NCBI GenBank assembly: GCA_938091115.1
Contig: CALKNI010000092.1
Location: 1-64,000, forward strand
Length of the DNA: 64,000 nucleotides
Direction: 5' to 3'
Origin: an uncultured Pirellulaceae bacterium
GTDB taxonomy: Bacteria; Planctomycetota; Planctomycetia; Pirellulales; Pirellulaceae
The position numbers were made by a program, and so were the translations under genes. Each line of letters starts with the position of its first letter. The stretch's first letter is position 1. The notes under the pieces are model-generated. The model did not search any database. It had not been told where the DNA came from and saw only the letters and a program-made list of their open reading frames with translations. This document shows positions 25,618-35,100 of this stretch, in pieces.

Positions 25618-25667
25618 CAGATTGTCAGTACGTTGGAGATTGCTCAAGTGCGTCAGGGCTCGTTAGT

Positions 25668-26192
25668 TTAAAATTTCGAAAACCGATTTTCTGGGGTTTG
25701 GTTTTTGTATCGTCGCGGGACGGTGAGGACGTGAGCGGTTCCGCCTTGCGGGCAATTCCATGTGTCGATTTGGGCGCCTTGAGAAATCGCGGTCCGGTGA
25801 GCGTCTCTCAGTTGTTTTGATGCGGGGAATGGGATGATCAAGGGAAGCATTTGATCGGCATGGTGAGCAGTTGTCTCAACGTTACCAAGGGGCATGCCCA
25901 AAGAATCGGCGACCTCAAGTTCCCATTGGTACTTTCCATCGATTAGTGTGACTGAGATTTCACCGCCGTGTGTCATTGGTTCAAGTGCATTTTCTATTAG
26001 AGATGACACGATAGATTTGATCTTCGAGGTGGCAACACATGCCTCTACTAAATCAAAGTCTGTTTCGAGTAAGACGTTTTTGTTTGTCATTTCAGGACGA
26101 TAGCTCTCGAGGACATCCTGAATTAATTGTCCAATGTTTTGAGCGTAGGCTTTGTCACCTTCGGGCATTACTCGGCTGGGATTCAATTCCAT
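25668..26192 (-). CDS. HATPase-like protein with degenerate ATP-binding motifs
   Basis: A 174-residue protein that resembles only the ATPase half of a histidine kinase. The segment IGQLIQDVLESYRPEMTNKNVLLE looks like the start of the HATPase fold, IVSSLIENALEPMTHGGEISV is a partial N-box, and ELEVADSLGMPL sits where the DxGxG G1 box would be but reads DSLG. There is no HisKA domain, no phospho-acceptor His and no sensor domain. It starts the flagellar operon, 50 bases upstream of fliF. It may be a regulator or an anti-sigma-like protein; catalytic activity is doubtful. Confidence 0.65.
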   Translation of the reverse strand: MELNPSRVMPEGDKAYAQNIGQLIQDVLESYRPEMTNKNVLLETDFDLVEACVATSKIKSIVSSLIENALEPMTHGGEISVTLIDGKYQWELEVADSLGMPLGNVETTAHHADQMLPLIIPFPASKQLRDAHRTAISQGAQIDTWNCPQGGTAHVLTVPRRYKNQTPENRFSKF

Positions 26193-26450
26193 GGACGTTC
26201 GATCAGTTGATGATTATTTGTGCAAAAAAAGCGTTGATTGAAACGCAATTTGTCGGCAGCATCAGGGACGACTTTTAGCTGAAACGCAGCGATAGAGTCA
26301 AGGCATCTTTTACTTGATGCAATTTATTGCTCTAGAGTGAGTCGTTAAGCAAAGGCCGGCTTTAAGCGCATGATCAACGTAAAATCTGGCAAGAAGCGAG
26401 CCGAACAGAGAGGCAAAGCATCGGCGGTATGTCAATCTCAAATCGATGTG

Positions 26451-27188
26451 CTAACCCACTGTAGAGTCGATCGTTTCCATGATCCAGCGATTCATGTCCG
26501 ATAGCGTTTTTTCGTTAGTGCAGGTTTCGGTTGGGTACTGCCGCAGTGTTACTGAAAAACCTGCAATGTGCAGTAAACGAAGTTGCTGGCACAATTGGCT
26601 TTGCTCGAAATTTTTATTGGTTCGACCGTGTGCCCAGAATACCGGCAATTGTCGACTTTCCGCCCAGCAGCCCAGCGGTTTTTCATGTTCGGGCAACGGC
26701 CCGTTCATGGAAATTACTCCAGCAAAAAGTTCCGGTCTCTCAAAAGCAATTCGAAAGGCCATCGTTCCACCAGTGCCTGCACCTCCAATGAAAATCCGGT
26801 TAGATGCGATGTTGTAGCGCATCGAGGCGGCATCGATCGCGGCAAGAATGGAATCGTGTGCGAGGTCAATTGTGTCGACTTCTTGTTCCCAGAAATATCC
26901 AGCTTCGAAATTCCCAATGGGAGATTGTGGGGCGATACCGACAAAATTCCGGACGCTGGCATGAGGCATAATGCGTTGGATTTCGCTGGACTGCGACCCG
27001 TCTGAATGGAGCCAAACAATTAGTGGGTAAGCGTAGTTCTTTTCATAATGGAGAGGCACAAACAAAGAGTACTGATCGGAACGATTAGTGATTTTATCGA
27101 ACTGATCGAGCGATTTAGGAGTCGAATCTTTGGACGAGATTTCATCCGAACCGACCGAGGCCAGAGGGCTAAGTTTGATTCTATTCAT
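26451..27188 (-). CDS. Esterase-fold protein with no recognisable catalytic triad
   Basis: The sequence follows the phospholipase/carboxylesterase or PHB-depolymerase-like alpha/beta fold: PLIVWLHSDGS, RIFIGGAGTGGTMAFRIAFE, AGVISMNGPLP and PVFWAHGRTNK. The nucleophile elbow, normally G-x-S-x-G, reads GAGTG, so Ser is replaced by Gly. After HGRTN the usual Asp is missing, and the last His position (YPTETCTNEKTL) is not His. The family fold is therefore kept without chemistry, suggesting a binding or regulatory role. ATG at 27188 is preferred over the TTG at 27233; no signal peptide. Confidence 0.7.
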   Translation of the reverse strand: MNRIKLSPLASVGSDEISSKDSTPKSLDQFDKITNRSDQYSLFVPLHYEKNYAYPLIVWLHSDGSQSSEIQRIMPHASVRNFVGIAPQSPIGNFEAGYFWEQEVDTIDLAHDSILAAIDAASMRYNIASNRIFIGGAGTGGTMAFRIAFERPELFAGVISMNGPLPEHEKPLGCWAESRQLPVFWAHGRTNKNFEQSQLCQQLRLLHIAGFSVTLRQYPTETCTNEKTLSDMNRWIMETIDSTVG

Positions 27189-27289
27189 GCGTCTGTCGTA
27201 TTTCCTTGACTGACGAGTGTTTGAGCTTTCCAAGGTCTCAGTTTTTAAATAACTTGGAAATGAAAGTCAACTGCATACGCCGCAAAAGA

Positions 27290-27332
27290 GGGTGTGCGGC
27301 ATCATGCCAAAAGAGATGGGCACACCCTTTTT
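27290..27332. repeat. Inverted repeat upstream of the esterase-fold gene
   Basis: GGGTGTGC (27290-27297) pairs with GCACACCC (27320-27327), with a nested GGCAT-ATGCC inside and five T after it on the plus strand. It could terminate plus-strand transcription or act as a leader structure for the minus-strand gene. Confidence 0.55.
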
Positions 27333-27352
27333 AATTCATGATGGCTGCTTTC

Positions 27353-27445
27353 ACGAGCTAGCAAAATAAAAGGACTTTCGAATGGAAAAGCCAGTCATGA
27401 TCTTGGTCGAACACGACTGGCTTTGGCTGGACTTTGTTAGCTCGT
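27353..27445 (-). terminator. Nested hairpin downstream of mdh
   Basis: AAAGCCAGTC (27387-27396) and GACTGGCTTT (27415-27424) form a perfect 10-bp stem just after the mdh stop, with T-rich sequence following on the minus strand. An outer pair, ACGAGCTA (27353-27360) and TAGCTCGT (27438-27445), encloses it. The inner stem is the likely mdh terminator. Confidence 0.6.
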
Positions 27446-27457
27446 AAAAATCTTGCG

Positions 27458-28435
27458 TTACAGTAGATCTTTCACTTCATCGCGTTCTTCTTTAAGTTCT
27501 GCCAAGGTGGCGTCCATTTTTTCGCGGCTAAATTCATCGATCTCTAAGCCTTGTACAATTTTGTATTCACCATCGTGACAGGTGCAGGGAAAAGAATAAA
27601 TTAGGCCCTCATCGATTCCGTAGCTTCCATCGCTTGGAATGGCCATGCTTACCCAGTCCCCCTCGTCCGTGCCGGCTTCCCAGGTTCGAATATGATCGAT
27701 CGCTGCGTTTGCGGCAGAAGCTGCACTTGAGGCGCCACGAGCTTCGATGATCGCAGCTCCCCGTTTTTGAACGGTAGGAATGAACGTATCCCGATACCAG
27801 TCCTGCTCAATTTGCTGGGCAGCTGATTCGTCGGCAATGGTGGCGTGGCTAATGTCTGGGTATTGCGTGGAGGAGTGATTTCCCCAAATTGTCAGTTTTT
27901 TTACGTCGGAGGAGTGTTTTCCAGTTTTTGAAGCTAGTTGGCTCAGAGCGCGATTGTGATCAAGCCGGGTCATCGCAGTGATGTTTCCATGTTTGATCGA
28001 AGGAGCGTTTGCCATGGTAATTAGTGCGTTGGTGTTCGCCGGATTGCCAACGACGAGGACCTTGATGTCCTTTTTGGCGTGGTCGTTTATCGCCTTTCCT
28101 TGCACCGAGAAAATCTTCGAATTTGCGGTTAAAAGGTCTTTTCTTTCCATCCCCTTTCGGCGGGGCATTGCACCGACGAGAAGGGCGTAGTCTGCATCAG
28201 CGAAGCCGACATTGGGATCATCGGTGGCGACGATTCCGTGAAGTAGAGGAAAGGCACAGTCATCAAGTTCCATGACGACCCCTTTGAGCGCATTCATTGC
28301 GGGAGTAATTTCAAGTAGCTGCAGAATGACCGGCTGGTCAGGGCCTAGCATTTCACCTGCGGCAATACGAAACAGCAAGCCGTAACTGATCTGACCTGCA
28401 GCGCCTGTGACCGTAACTCGAACCGGACTTTTCAT
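27458..28435 (-). CDS. mdh: Malate dehydrogenase
   Basis: Oxidises malate to oxaloacetate with NAD in the citric acid cycle. The 325 residues are the usual size for the longer MDH type. The N-terminal Rossmann motif is [19 protein letters not shown], followed by the substrate arginine region [40 protein letters not shown] and [11 protein letters not shown] with the catalytic His. Start ATG at 28435. A hairpin pair ends it and a palindrome lies upstream, suggesting it is transcribed alone. Confidence 0.97.
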   Translation of the reverse strand: MKSPVRVTVTGAAGQISYGLLFRIAAGEMLGPDQPVILQLLEITPAMNALKGVVMELDDCAFPLLHGIVATDDPNVGFADADYALLVGAMPRRKGMERKDLLTANSKIFSVQGKAINDHAKKDIKVLVVGNPANTNALITMANAPSIKHGNITAMTRLDHNRALSQLASKTGKHSSDVKKLTIWGNHSSTQYPDISHATIADESAAQQIEQDWYRDTFIPTVQKRGAAIIEARGASSAASAANAAIDHIRTWEAGTDEGDWVSMAIPSDGSYGIDEGLIYSFPCTCHDGEYKIVQGLEIDEFSREKMDATLAELKEERDEVKDLL

Positions 28436-28486
28436 TAAATTTTCCTTGATTTAAGTGGCGAATGAACTGAGATAAAATTGGGACTA

Positions 28487-28514
28487 ACGAGATTTTGATA
28501 ATTCAAAATCTCGT
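28487..28514. promoter_or_regulatory. Perfect 12-bp inverted repeat upstream of mdh
   Basis: ACGAGATTTTGA, a four-base TAAT spacer, then TCAAAATCTCGT. It starts about 50 bases upstream of the mdh start codon. No T run follows on either side, so an operator for a dimeric regulator is more likely than a terminator. The rest of the 289-base gap holds nothing else I can name. Confidence 0.55.
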
Positions 28515-28724
28515 GACAGTTCGGAATTATCGTTTTTAGAAATTCTCTTGTCTTAGAGATCCCAGATTTATGAGTGATTTGATGTATGGGGCATTAATTG
28601 GTTTAAAAGAACAACCCTGTGTTGTGAATTTTGATTGTTGGAAACGTCTCTTTCAAGGGGAGAGCCGCTGTTTGGCCCTGTAGATCGTCGAATTTCGTTG
28701 GATTAAATTCAGTCGAAGCTGCAA

Positions 28725-30137
28725 TCAGCCGTCGATACCAGTGATGTCAATTTTATCGGGAAGGTTCTCAAGAATATTCTCTAGCTGGGGTTTTTGCTTT
28801 CGATCAACAAAGCGAAAATAGCAGATTAAGAAAATAATCATCGCTACAACGCCAAGAACGAAAAACAGTAGCCCCCGGTCAAGCACGTCGATACCCGATT
28901 CGGCCATAATAGGCTGCTTTGCAATGATCAAAGGGCTTAACTGGCCAGTTGACTCGACGGAATCGGTACGGGCGGATTGGTATTTCCAAAACCGAAAAAA
29001 GTAGCCGTCGATTACGCATTGCTTCCGTTCGATATCTTGAGGCGACATCCCATCGGGCAGTTCAGTACAACAGACGGTGATTGGGAATCGCTGGTAGTCG
29101 AGTTCGCTTCCGTCTTTTCCACGAATAATGATTTTTGCTCCACCTAGATCGGGGAAGATCATGAGTTGGTAATATTTTGAAATTTCCAAACGATCCTGAA
29201 TGTCTTGGTGGGGAATACTGACTGGTGAGCAGGATCGAATGACCCCTTGAAGGTGGACTGCGTTGCCAAAGTGATCAGGTGACCCTGAAAAAATGTCACT
29301 GAAGCTAAGGACTTCTGTTGGTTCTTTAAATAGTTCTACCGGCGTTCCATCGAAGCGATTCATCGCGGCAAGCATTTGGAAAAACGCTTCAGCATCTCGG
29401 CCCATAAGTGGGCGGGCATTGTTCTCTTGGATCGAGTCGAGTAGCCCTAGATCGAATCCGAGTTTTGAGAGTTCGACTTGATTGGCTGAAATCTTATTTG
29501 TTTTTTCTTGGGGGTACCATTGAATCCTGTCAGTAATAAATACTAGCCGGGAACCCTCGGCATCAAGAATTCTGGAATAGAGAAACCCGGAGATGCGGAT
29601 GGGTTGATTGAGTTCTGTGTCGACAGGGAGTGCCTTGGGAACAGTTCGGGACAAGACGATCAATTTTTGCGGAGGCTCTTTGCCGTCATCTGTCGAATGC
29701 GGAATTGTCTCACAATGGCAAATATAAACGCCTTTGATTTCGTCATCAGATGAGCTTTGCTTAAAGGCAAATTTTTCAATTTTGGTTAAACGTGCCGGAC
29801 GATTAAATGTCCAGAAACGAAAATCTTCGGTATGAGATGTCATGTCTCGCCAGCTTGTATTTTGGGAGAACTGGCTGTAACGGGCGCGACTCTTGGGGGA
29901 TGTGTTTCTCACGCGGTACAAGAGTTGCTTCAGCATGGGCGCTTCGAAGTCAGCCGGTTGGTCGTCGTCTACTTGGTAGGACTCACTGAGTGAATAGCCG
30001 GACAGTTCAAGTGGAGTTTCATCGTGTTCTTGTTTTCCACTGACGGTCAGCGGCAGAACAAGCAATAGGCTGAAGGTGACCCATGAAGGTGGCCAACCAA
30101 ATGCGTTTTTCAATTTCATGTAATTGGCTTCAATCAT
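28725..30137 (-). CDS. Secreted/membrane protein of unknown function (pair member B)
   Basis: A 470-residue protein with an N-terminal signal or anchor (WVTFSLLLVLPLTVSG) and one C-terminal transmembrane helix (LLFFVLGVVAMIIFLICYFRF) leaving a short cytoplasmic tail. The large extracytoplasmic region has two segments that recall small beta-barrel (OB-like) domains: LNQPIRISGFLYSR and HLQGVIRSCSPVS, with VIDGYFFRFWKY near the C-terminal end. Its neighbour upstream has the same layout and similar motifs (IEGWVRSA, IPGYFFKI). Start ATG at 30137 overlaps the previous gene by eight bases; ATG at 30119 is an alternative. Function unknown. Confidence 0.75.
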   Translation of the reverse strand: MIEANYMKLKNAFGWPPSWVTFSLLLVLPLTVSGKQEHDETPLELSGYSLSESYQVDDDQPADFEAPMLKQLLYRVRNTSPKSRARYSQFSQNTSWRDMTSHTEDFRFWTFNRPARLTKIEKFAFKQSSSDDEIKGVYICHCETIPHSTDDGKEPPQKLIVLSRTVPKALPVDTELNQPIRISGFLYSRILDAEGSRLVFITDRIQWYPQEKTNKISANQVELSKLGFDLGLLDSIQENNARPLMGRDAEAFFQMLAAMNRFDGTPVELFKEPTEVLSFSDIFSGSPDHFGNAVHLQGVIRSCSPVSIPHQDIQDRLEISKYYQLMIFPDLGGAKIIIRGKDGSELDYQRFPITVCCTELPDGMSPQDIERKQCVIDGYFFRFWKYQSARTDSVESTGQLSPLIIAKQPIMAESGIDVLDRGLLFFVLGVVAMIIFLICYFRFVDRKQKPQLENILENLPDKIDITGIDG

Positions 30138-31647
30138 CGGGGTTGGTTTCGTAAAGTGCCATGATTTTTTCCCGATCAGTTTGGACTTCAGGGCTTTTTA
30201 CTAAAGCGCCCAGCGAGTCATGAATGCGTTTTTTTGTTGATTTCCCCGGAGACTGTCGTTTGGTTCGGGAGGTTTGGAATGCAAACCAGGCAATAAATGT
30301 TGCTCCCAACGGAATCACAACAAATGCTGTTATTAAGGTCGTTGGTGAAGGTTGCCACTTGTCAAGGAGCGGCATGGGAGCCGAGGCAATAGTTAGCAGG
30401 TTGGGCGCAATGATCACTGGACATTCTTGAACTGAAGAGTCGGCAGCGACATAGCTACGAATTTTAAAAAAGTAGCCTGGGATTTGAACCAGTTGATTCA
30501 CGTCCATGAATTCATTGCCAAGTTTCGGGAAGCTCGCAGGTATGTGTTGGGAATAAACACAATACGGGCCGAGTTTGGATTCGCGCGGTCGGACCCACAG
30601 GATGTAATAGTGTTCGATTCCCAGAGCGGTGTCTGCCGGCAGTTTCTTTTTTCGAGCCGAACGAACCCAGCCTTCAATAGCAATTGGTTTACCACGGTAA
30701 ATGTCCGGTTGTCCCATGAGTTCGATTCGATTGACAGAAGCGGCGTCGACTAATTCATCATGAGCAGCATTTGGGGAAATAACTTTCTCCCATGTACGAA
30801 TCCAGCTTCCCGAGTCGCCAGTCCAGCCAAGTGAGGTGCGGTCTTTTACTTGTTGAAGCAAGAGATCGTCGATCACTACTTGTAATCGAATAATCGCGTT
30901 CTGCTGGTTTAAGGTTGTGTCTCTCCCCGAAGATGATTCCGACAGTGCGGGAAAAACTTTGTCGGCCCAGATGGTCTGCGATTCATTAAGTTGCTCCAAG
31001 AGCTCAATCTTTTTGGAGGTTCCATCGGTTGCAATGGCGAGTTTGTCAAATAAGGATTGCTCAAAAGAATCGTGCTCTCGTTTAATGAGTTGCACGATTG
31101 ATTGGGCTTCCGCCTGTTGATCCTCAGAGGTCGCGATTCCGTTTCGAATCCGGAAAGTCAGTTGTAAAAAGCACTTTTGCGAATCGGGGGAAAGTTCTCG
31201 GAACAGTTGTTCCCAGAATTGAACGGCAGCGGTTGGATAGTCTCCTTGATAGGTTCCAACGACAGCCGAAGCGGATTGGCTAGACAAAGGGCTGACTGAA
31301 AATGACCGACTAAAATTTTTTAGGTTTGGGTTTTCCGGGGTGCTGCGAGGATTGGGAGCAGTGCTTCTATCTTCCGTGTTGTTCTTGAATTCGATCGTGG
31401 TTGAGGGGGCATCGGAATCATTGCCTAATTCGATTGTTTTGACGGAGGTTGACTGCCGTTCAAAGCCCATCCATTCCCAGCGTTCAGGTTTTCCGGCTTC
31501 ATTCATGGCGACGATGATCAAGATTAACATCGAGAAAAGCATTAAAAGCCTTAACCGGATCGCTTTGGAGGTTTTGTCAATCGGCGGCACAATCGATTCA
31601 GGGCGAGCCAGTTGGTTGTTCTCTCTGGAGGATTGGTCGAATCTCAT
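30130..31647 (-). CDS. Membrane protein of unknown function (pair member A)
   Basis: A 505-residue protein with an N-terminal transmembrane anchor (LRLLMLFSMLILIIVAMN), a long polar region rich in Ser/Asn, a helical middle (SQKCFLQLTFRIRNGIATSEDQ) and a C-terminal domain with KPIAIEGWVRSARKKKLP and LVQIPGYFFKIRSYV before a second transmembrane helix (LITAFVVIPLGATFIAWFAF) and cytoplasmic tail. The latter motifs match those of the downstream gene, so the two are probably ancient paralogues acting together. Overlap of eight bases suggests coupled translation. No enzyme motif found. Confidence 0.75.
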   Translation of the reverse strand: MRFDQSSRENNQLARPESIVPPIDKTSKAIRLRLLMLFSMLILIIVAMNEAGKPERWEWMGFERQSTSVKTIELGNDSDAPSTTIEFKNNTEDRSTAPNPRSTPENPNLKNFSRSFSVSPLSSQSASAVVGTYQGDYPTAAVQFWEQLFRELSPDSQKCFLQLTFRIRNGIATSEDQQAEAQSIVQLIKREHDSFEQSLFDKLAIATDGTSKKIELLEQLNESQTIWADKVFPALSESSSGRDTTLNQQNAIIRLQVVIDDLLLQQVKDRTSLGWTGDSGSWIRTWEKVISPNAAHDELVDAASVNRIELMGQPDIYRGKPIAIEGWVRSARKKKLPADTALGIEHYYILWVRPRESKLGPYCVYSQHIPASFPKLGNEFMDVNQLVQIPGYFFKIRSYVAADSSVQECPVIIAPNLLTIASAPMPLLDKWQPSPTTLITAFVVIPLGATFIAWFAFQTSRTKRQSPGKSTKKRIHDSLGALVKSPEVQTDREKIMALYETNPDD

Positions 31648-32138
31648 CGATTTGCCTTGTTGGTTGCGCGTTTTACAATATCTATTGATTCGGCCTTGAT
31701 CGCCGTAGTTTGGTAATGCGAGAGGATGAATTATTGCAAAAATTCAAGGTCCGAGAAGGTGGACATGGGATAGATGTGGTTTTTGGTAAACAGATCGGTA
31801 CGGTGAATCGCTAAGAATTAGAAGCGATAAACCCCGACCTACCCTATTCTTTAGATCAGCATTGTCCAAAAAAATTAAATCTGACTGCTGAATTGTTTGA
31901 TTTTGCGTCTAAATTGTCGACGATTAGGGTTGGGGCGAGCGGAGTTGTCTTTGGAAGTGGGTTCGACTGTGGTGTGGTGCTTTCATTGTTGTTTGTAGAT
32001 TTGCAACTTCGTATGATTGCTTCGCGAGGTTAAGTAGTAGAAACTATAGCTCACAATCCCTCGGCCTCCGGGCGGTGGCGGGTGCTTTGGTTGACAACTG
32101 GTTGTTTAATAGCCAACTATTTTTAAGGATTTCGGGCT
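31648..32138. other. Divergent intergenic region
   Basis: No convincing gene. It lies between two divergent transcription units and must hold both promoters. It contains a small inverted repeat, ATCGCT (31807-31812) and AGCGAT (31823-31828), and a 32-residue ORF (31716-31814) with no ribosome-binding site. Shine-Dalgarno AAGGAT at 32125 serves the next gene. Confidence 0.55.
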
Positions 32139-35100
32139 GTGAAGAGAATTGCGTTACCTGTGAAGAGCATTGCGTTAATTGTCGTAATTGTAACGGGATT
32201 CTTTAGTTCACAAGGACGTGCAGACGAACCTGCCCAAGCCTTTCTGGATGCCCTTCGTGATAATAATTATTATGATGTCGCGATCGATTACCTTGAGGGT
32301 TTAAAAAATAGCAAAGCTATCTCTAAGGAATTTAAAGACGCGTTGCCGTTTGAAATGGCGCAAACTTTGATTGGAAGCACTGCTCGGATGAGAGATTTGG
32401 CTTCGGTCGAATCGCGGCTTGACCAGGCACAGCAGCTGTTGACTAATTATGCAGCCAACAACCAATCGCTAGAAGTCTCTGCGAAAACGTTGCATTATCA
32501 AGGTAATCTTCTCTATCGCCGGTCTAATATCTATTTAAAACAATCAGAATCGGATCGCTTGACATCTGCCGAACGAGAAGTGTTGTTCGGGAAAGCAAGA
32601 CAAAATCTGAAGGCCGCCCTTGCTAGTTACCAGAAAGCCAGAAAACAGGTTCGTCGATTGATTGATCCTGAGAGTGATGATGCAATTCAAATTGACCCTG
32701 AGGATCCATCCACGCTTCGCCGAAGAGATCAGTTTCAGGCGACTTATACTCAGGTGCGAGTGAGCATTCCCAAGGTAACCGAGCAACTTGCCGACACCTA
32801 TTTAGAAAATAATGCAGAGCAAAAGAAACTTTTAGCAGAAGCTCGTGATGAGTACGAAAAGGTGTGGGAAGCATATCCCAAATTCATAGCCGGCCTTAAA
32901 TCTTGTGTTTATTCTGCACGCTGTAGTCACAAGCTCGGGGACAACAAAAAAGCGTTAGACCTGTTGAATGAAGTATTTATTCTCGGCGACAACAGCATTC
33001 TTAAACCGATCAAATTGGAATCGTATCTATTGGCGTCCGATTGTTGGTCAGCGTCCAAAAAATACCCCTATAAGCAAGTCATCGAAATTCTGGAGCCGGC
33101 GGTCAATTCGTTAAATAAAGTCGAAGTGCGACAGGCGGATTGGTTGAGAGTACAGCTAGAGTATTCGATTGCAAAGCACGAAAAAGCAAAAGAAGTGAAG
33201 GCTGCAGGCGGTCCTCGGGCGACGAGTGATTCGAACCGGATCGACCGTGCGGCGGCCAAAGTCCTTCGTAACGTAGCTCGCGTTGCGAGCCCTTATCGAG
33301 AACGCGCCAAGGAGCTGCTTGCAGAGTGGAATGTTGATTTTTCCGAAGTTGCCGAAGGAGATGCAGGCCCTCCTGAATCATTTGATGACGCACGGCAAAA
33401 GGGCAAGGACTTTGTGACGGATCTGGAGTCTGTCGTGGGTGAGGCGAGCTTAGCTAAAAAGAAAGCTGCAGCCGCCCAGGGTTTAGAAAAAGTGGAACTG
33501 GACGCGGAATACAAGGAGGCTGCTGAGGTGGCGTTGCGGCAAAGTGGCGAGGCACTGGGAATGTTTGATCTGGCATTACAGTTGGCTGAAAAATCTACTT
33601 TGCGAGCCGATATTAACAATGTGCGTTATCTCCAGTGTTACTGTTACTTTGCCACCGAGCGATACATTGAATCAGCTTTGATTGGCGAGTTTTTGCTCAA
33701 GAAATACCCGAATGTCGAAGGTACGCGATCGGCGATGACATTGTTGATTCAAAGCTATTCGATTTTGCTGGATAAGGCCCTGGAAAGCGACAAAGATTTT
33801 GAGCGATCGAGGCTGAATGCTGCGTGCGATGCTGTTTTACGACGCTGGCCAGGAACAACCGAAGCGGGGGTCGCGGCCAGTACCATGACTCGATTAGCGC
33901 TAAACGATAAAGATTTTGATAGCGCTAGGACATACTTTAATCAGATTCCGAAGGATGCTGTTTATCGGCCAATCATGAGTGTCAAGCTAGGGCAACGGCT
34001 CTGGTTTGATTATAAAGCAAAAGCTCGAGTTGCCGGAGCAGACCCGAAGCAACTCAGGTCGCAGATGGACAAAGCGACGCAGTTGATGGCGGACGGGGTC
34101 AATAAAACTGTATTTGATGAACTTAATTATGAAGTCGCTCTGGGAGCTTTGTTACTAGTCGATGCAAGGCTAAAGTCCGGGGAAGTTGATCAAGCGATTG
34201 CCCGGCTTGAATCTAAAGAGATCGCACCGTTAGATTTGCTAAAACAACAGCACCCAGCGATCACGGGAACGGCGACTGGTGAAATTTACCGTCGCGAAGT
34301 ATACAAAACTGCGATTAAAGCGTATCTAGCGGCAATGAAGGGAGCGGATGATCAGCAGCAATGGATCGACAAATCCCGTGGCGTGATTGACGCGATGAAG
34401 GCCGACATCAAGGATAGCAATGACCCGAATGATGCGGCGCGAGTGGCGTCCATTTACCAACTCATTGCGATTCAGCTCAAGGAACAGTTTCAATTGCTGG
34501 AAGAGCCTGAAAAGAAACGGAAATTTGCGACCACGCTATCGGGTTTTTTAAGCGGAATTCAATCCGAATCGAACGATGCTAAGACTATTTTGTGGGCCGG
34601 CTCTACCTTGCTTTCGGTTGCTGATTCTTTGGCAAAATCAGGAATGGATGATTCTTCCAAAGAAATGGCGAAAGAGGCTCAAGTTGCGCTGACCCGAGCT
34701 CAGAAGATGGGGTTTGCAGGCGATCCAAAAGAAGCAGTAATGATTGCTGAGTTGAAGCGTCAACGAGCGCTTGCCGCCCGGCGAAGTGGTAACTTTGAAT
34801 CTGCAATGAACGAGTTTTTAGAAATACTCAAAGAGTCGCCGAATTCCCTGAATGTCCAAATTGATTCGGCAGAAACGTTGCAAATGTGGGCGAAGGTTGG
34901 GAAAAATCAAAAGCGATACATTGAGGCAGTCAAAGGACGAGACCCATACAAAAATCCCAAAACAAAGCGTACGCAAAAGCGAATTTGGGGGTGGGAGAAA
35001 ATTGCTTTGGCGACTCGTAGTAATGAAAAGTTCCGTAGCACTTTTTATAACGCGCTTTATCATGTTGTCGAATGTCGACTTGAATATGGTATTTTGGCCA

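Noticed and set aside
31716-31814. A 32-residue ORF (MREDELLQKFKV...) in the divergent gap
   Set aside because: It is short, lacks a ribosome-binding site and has no neighbour in phase; chance cannot be excluded.
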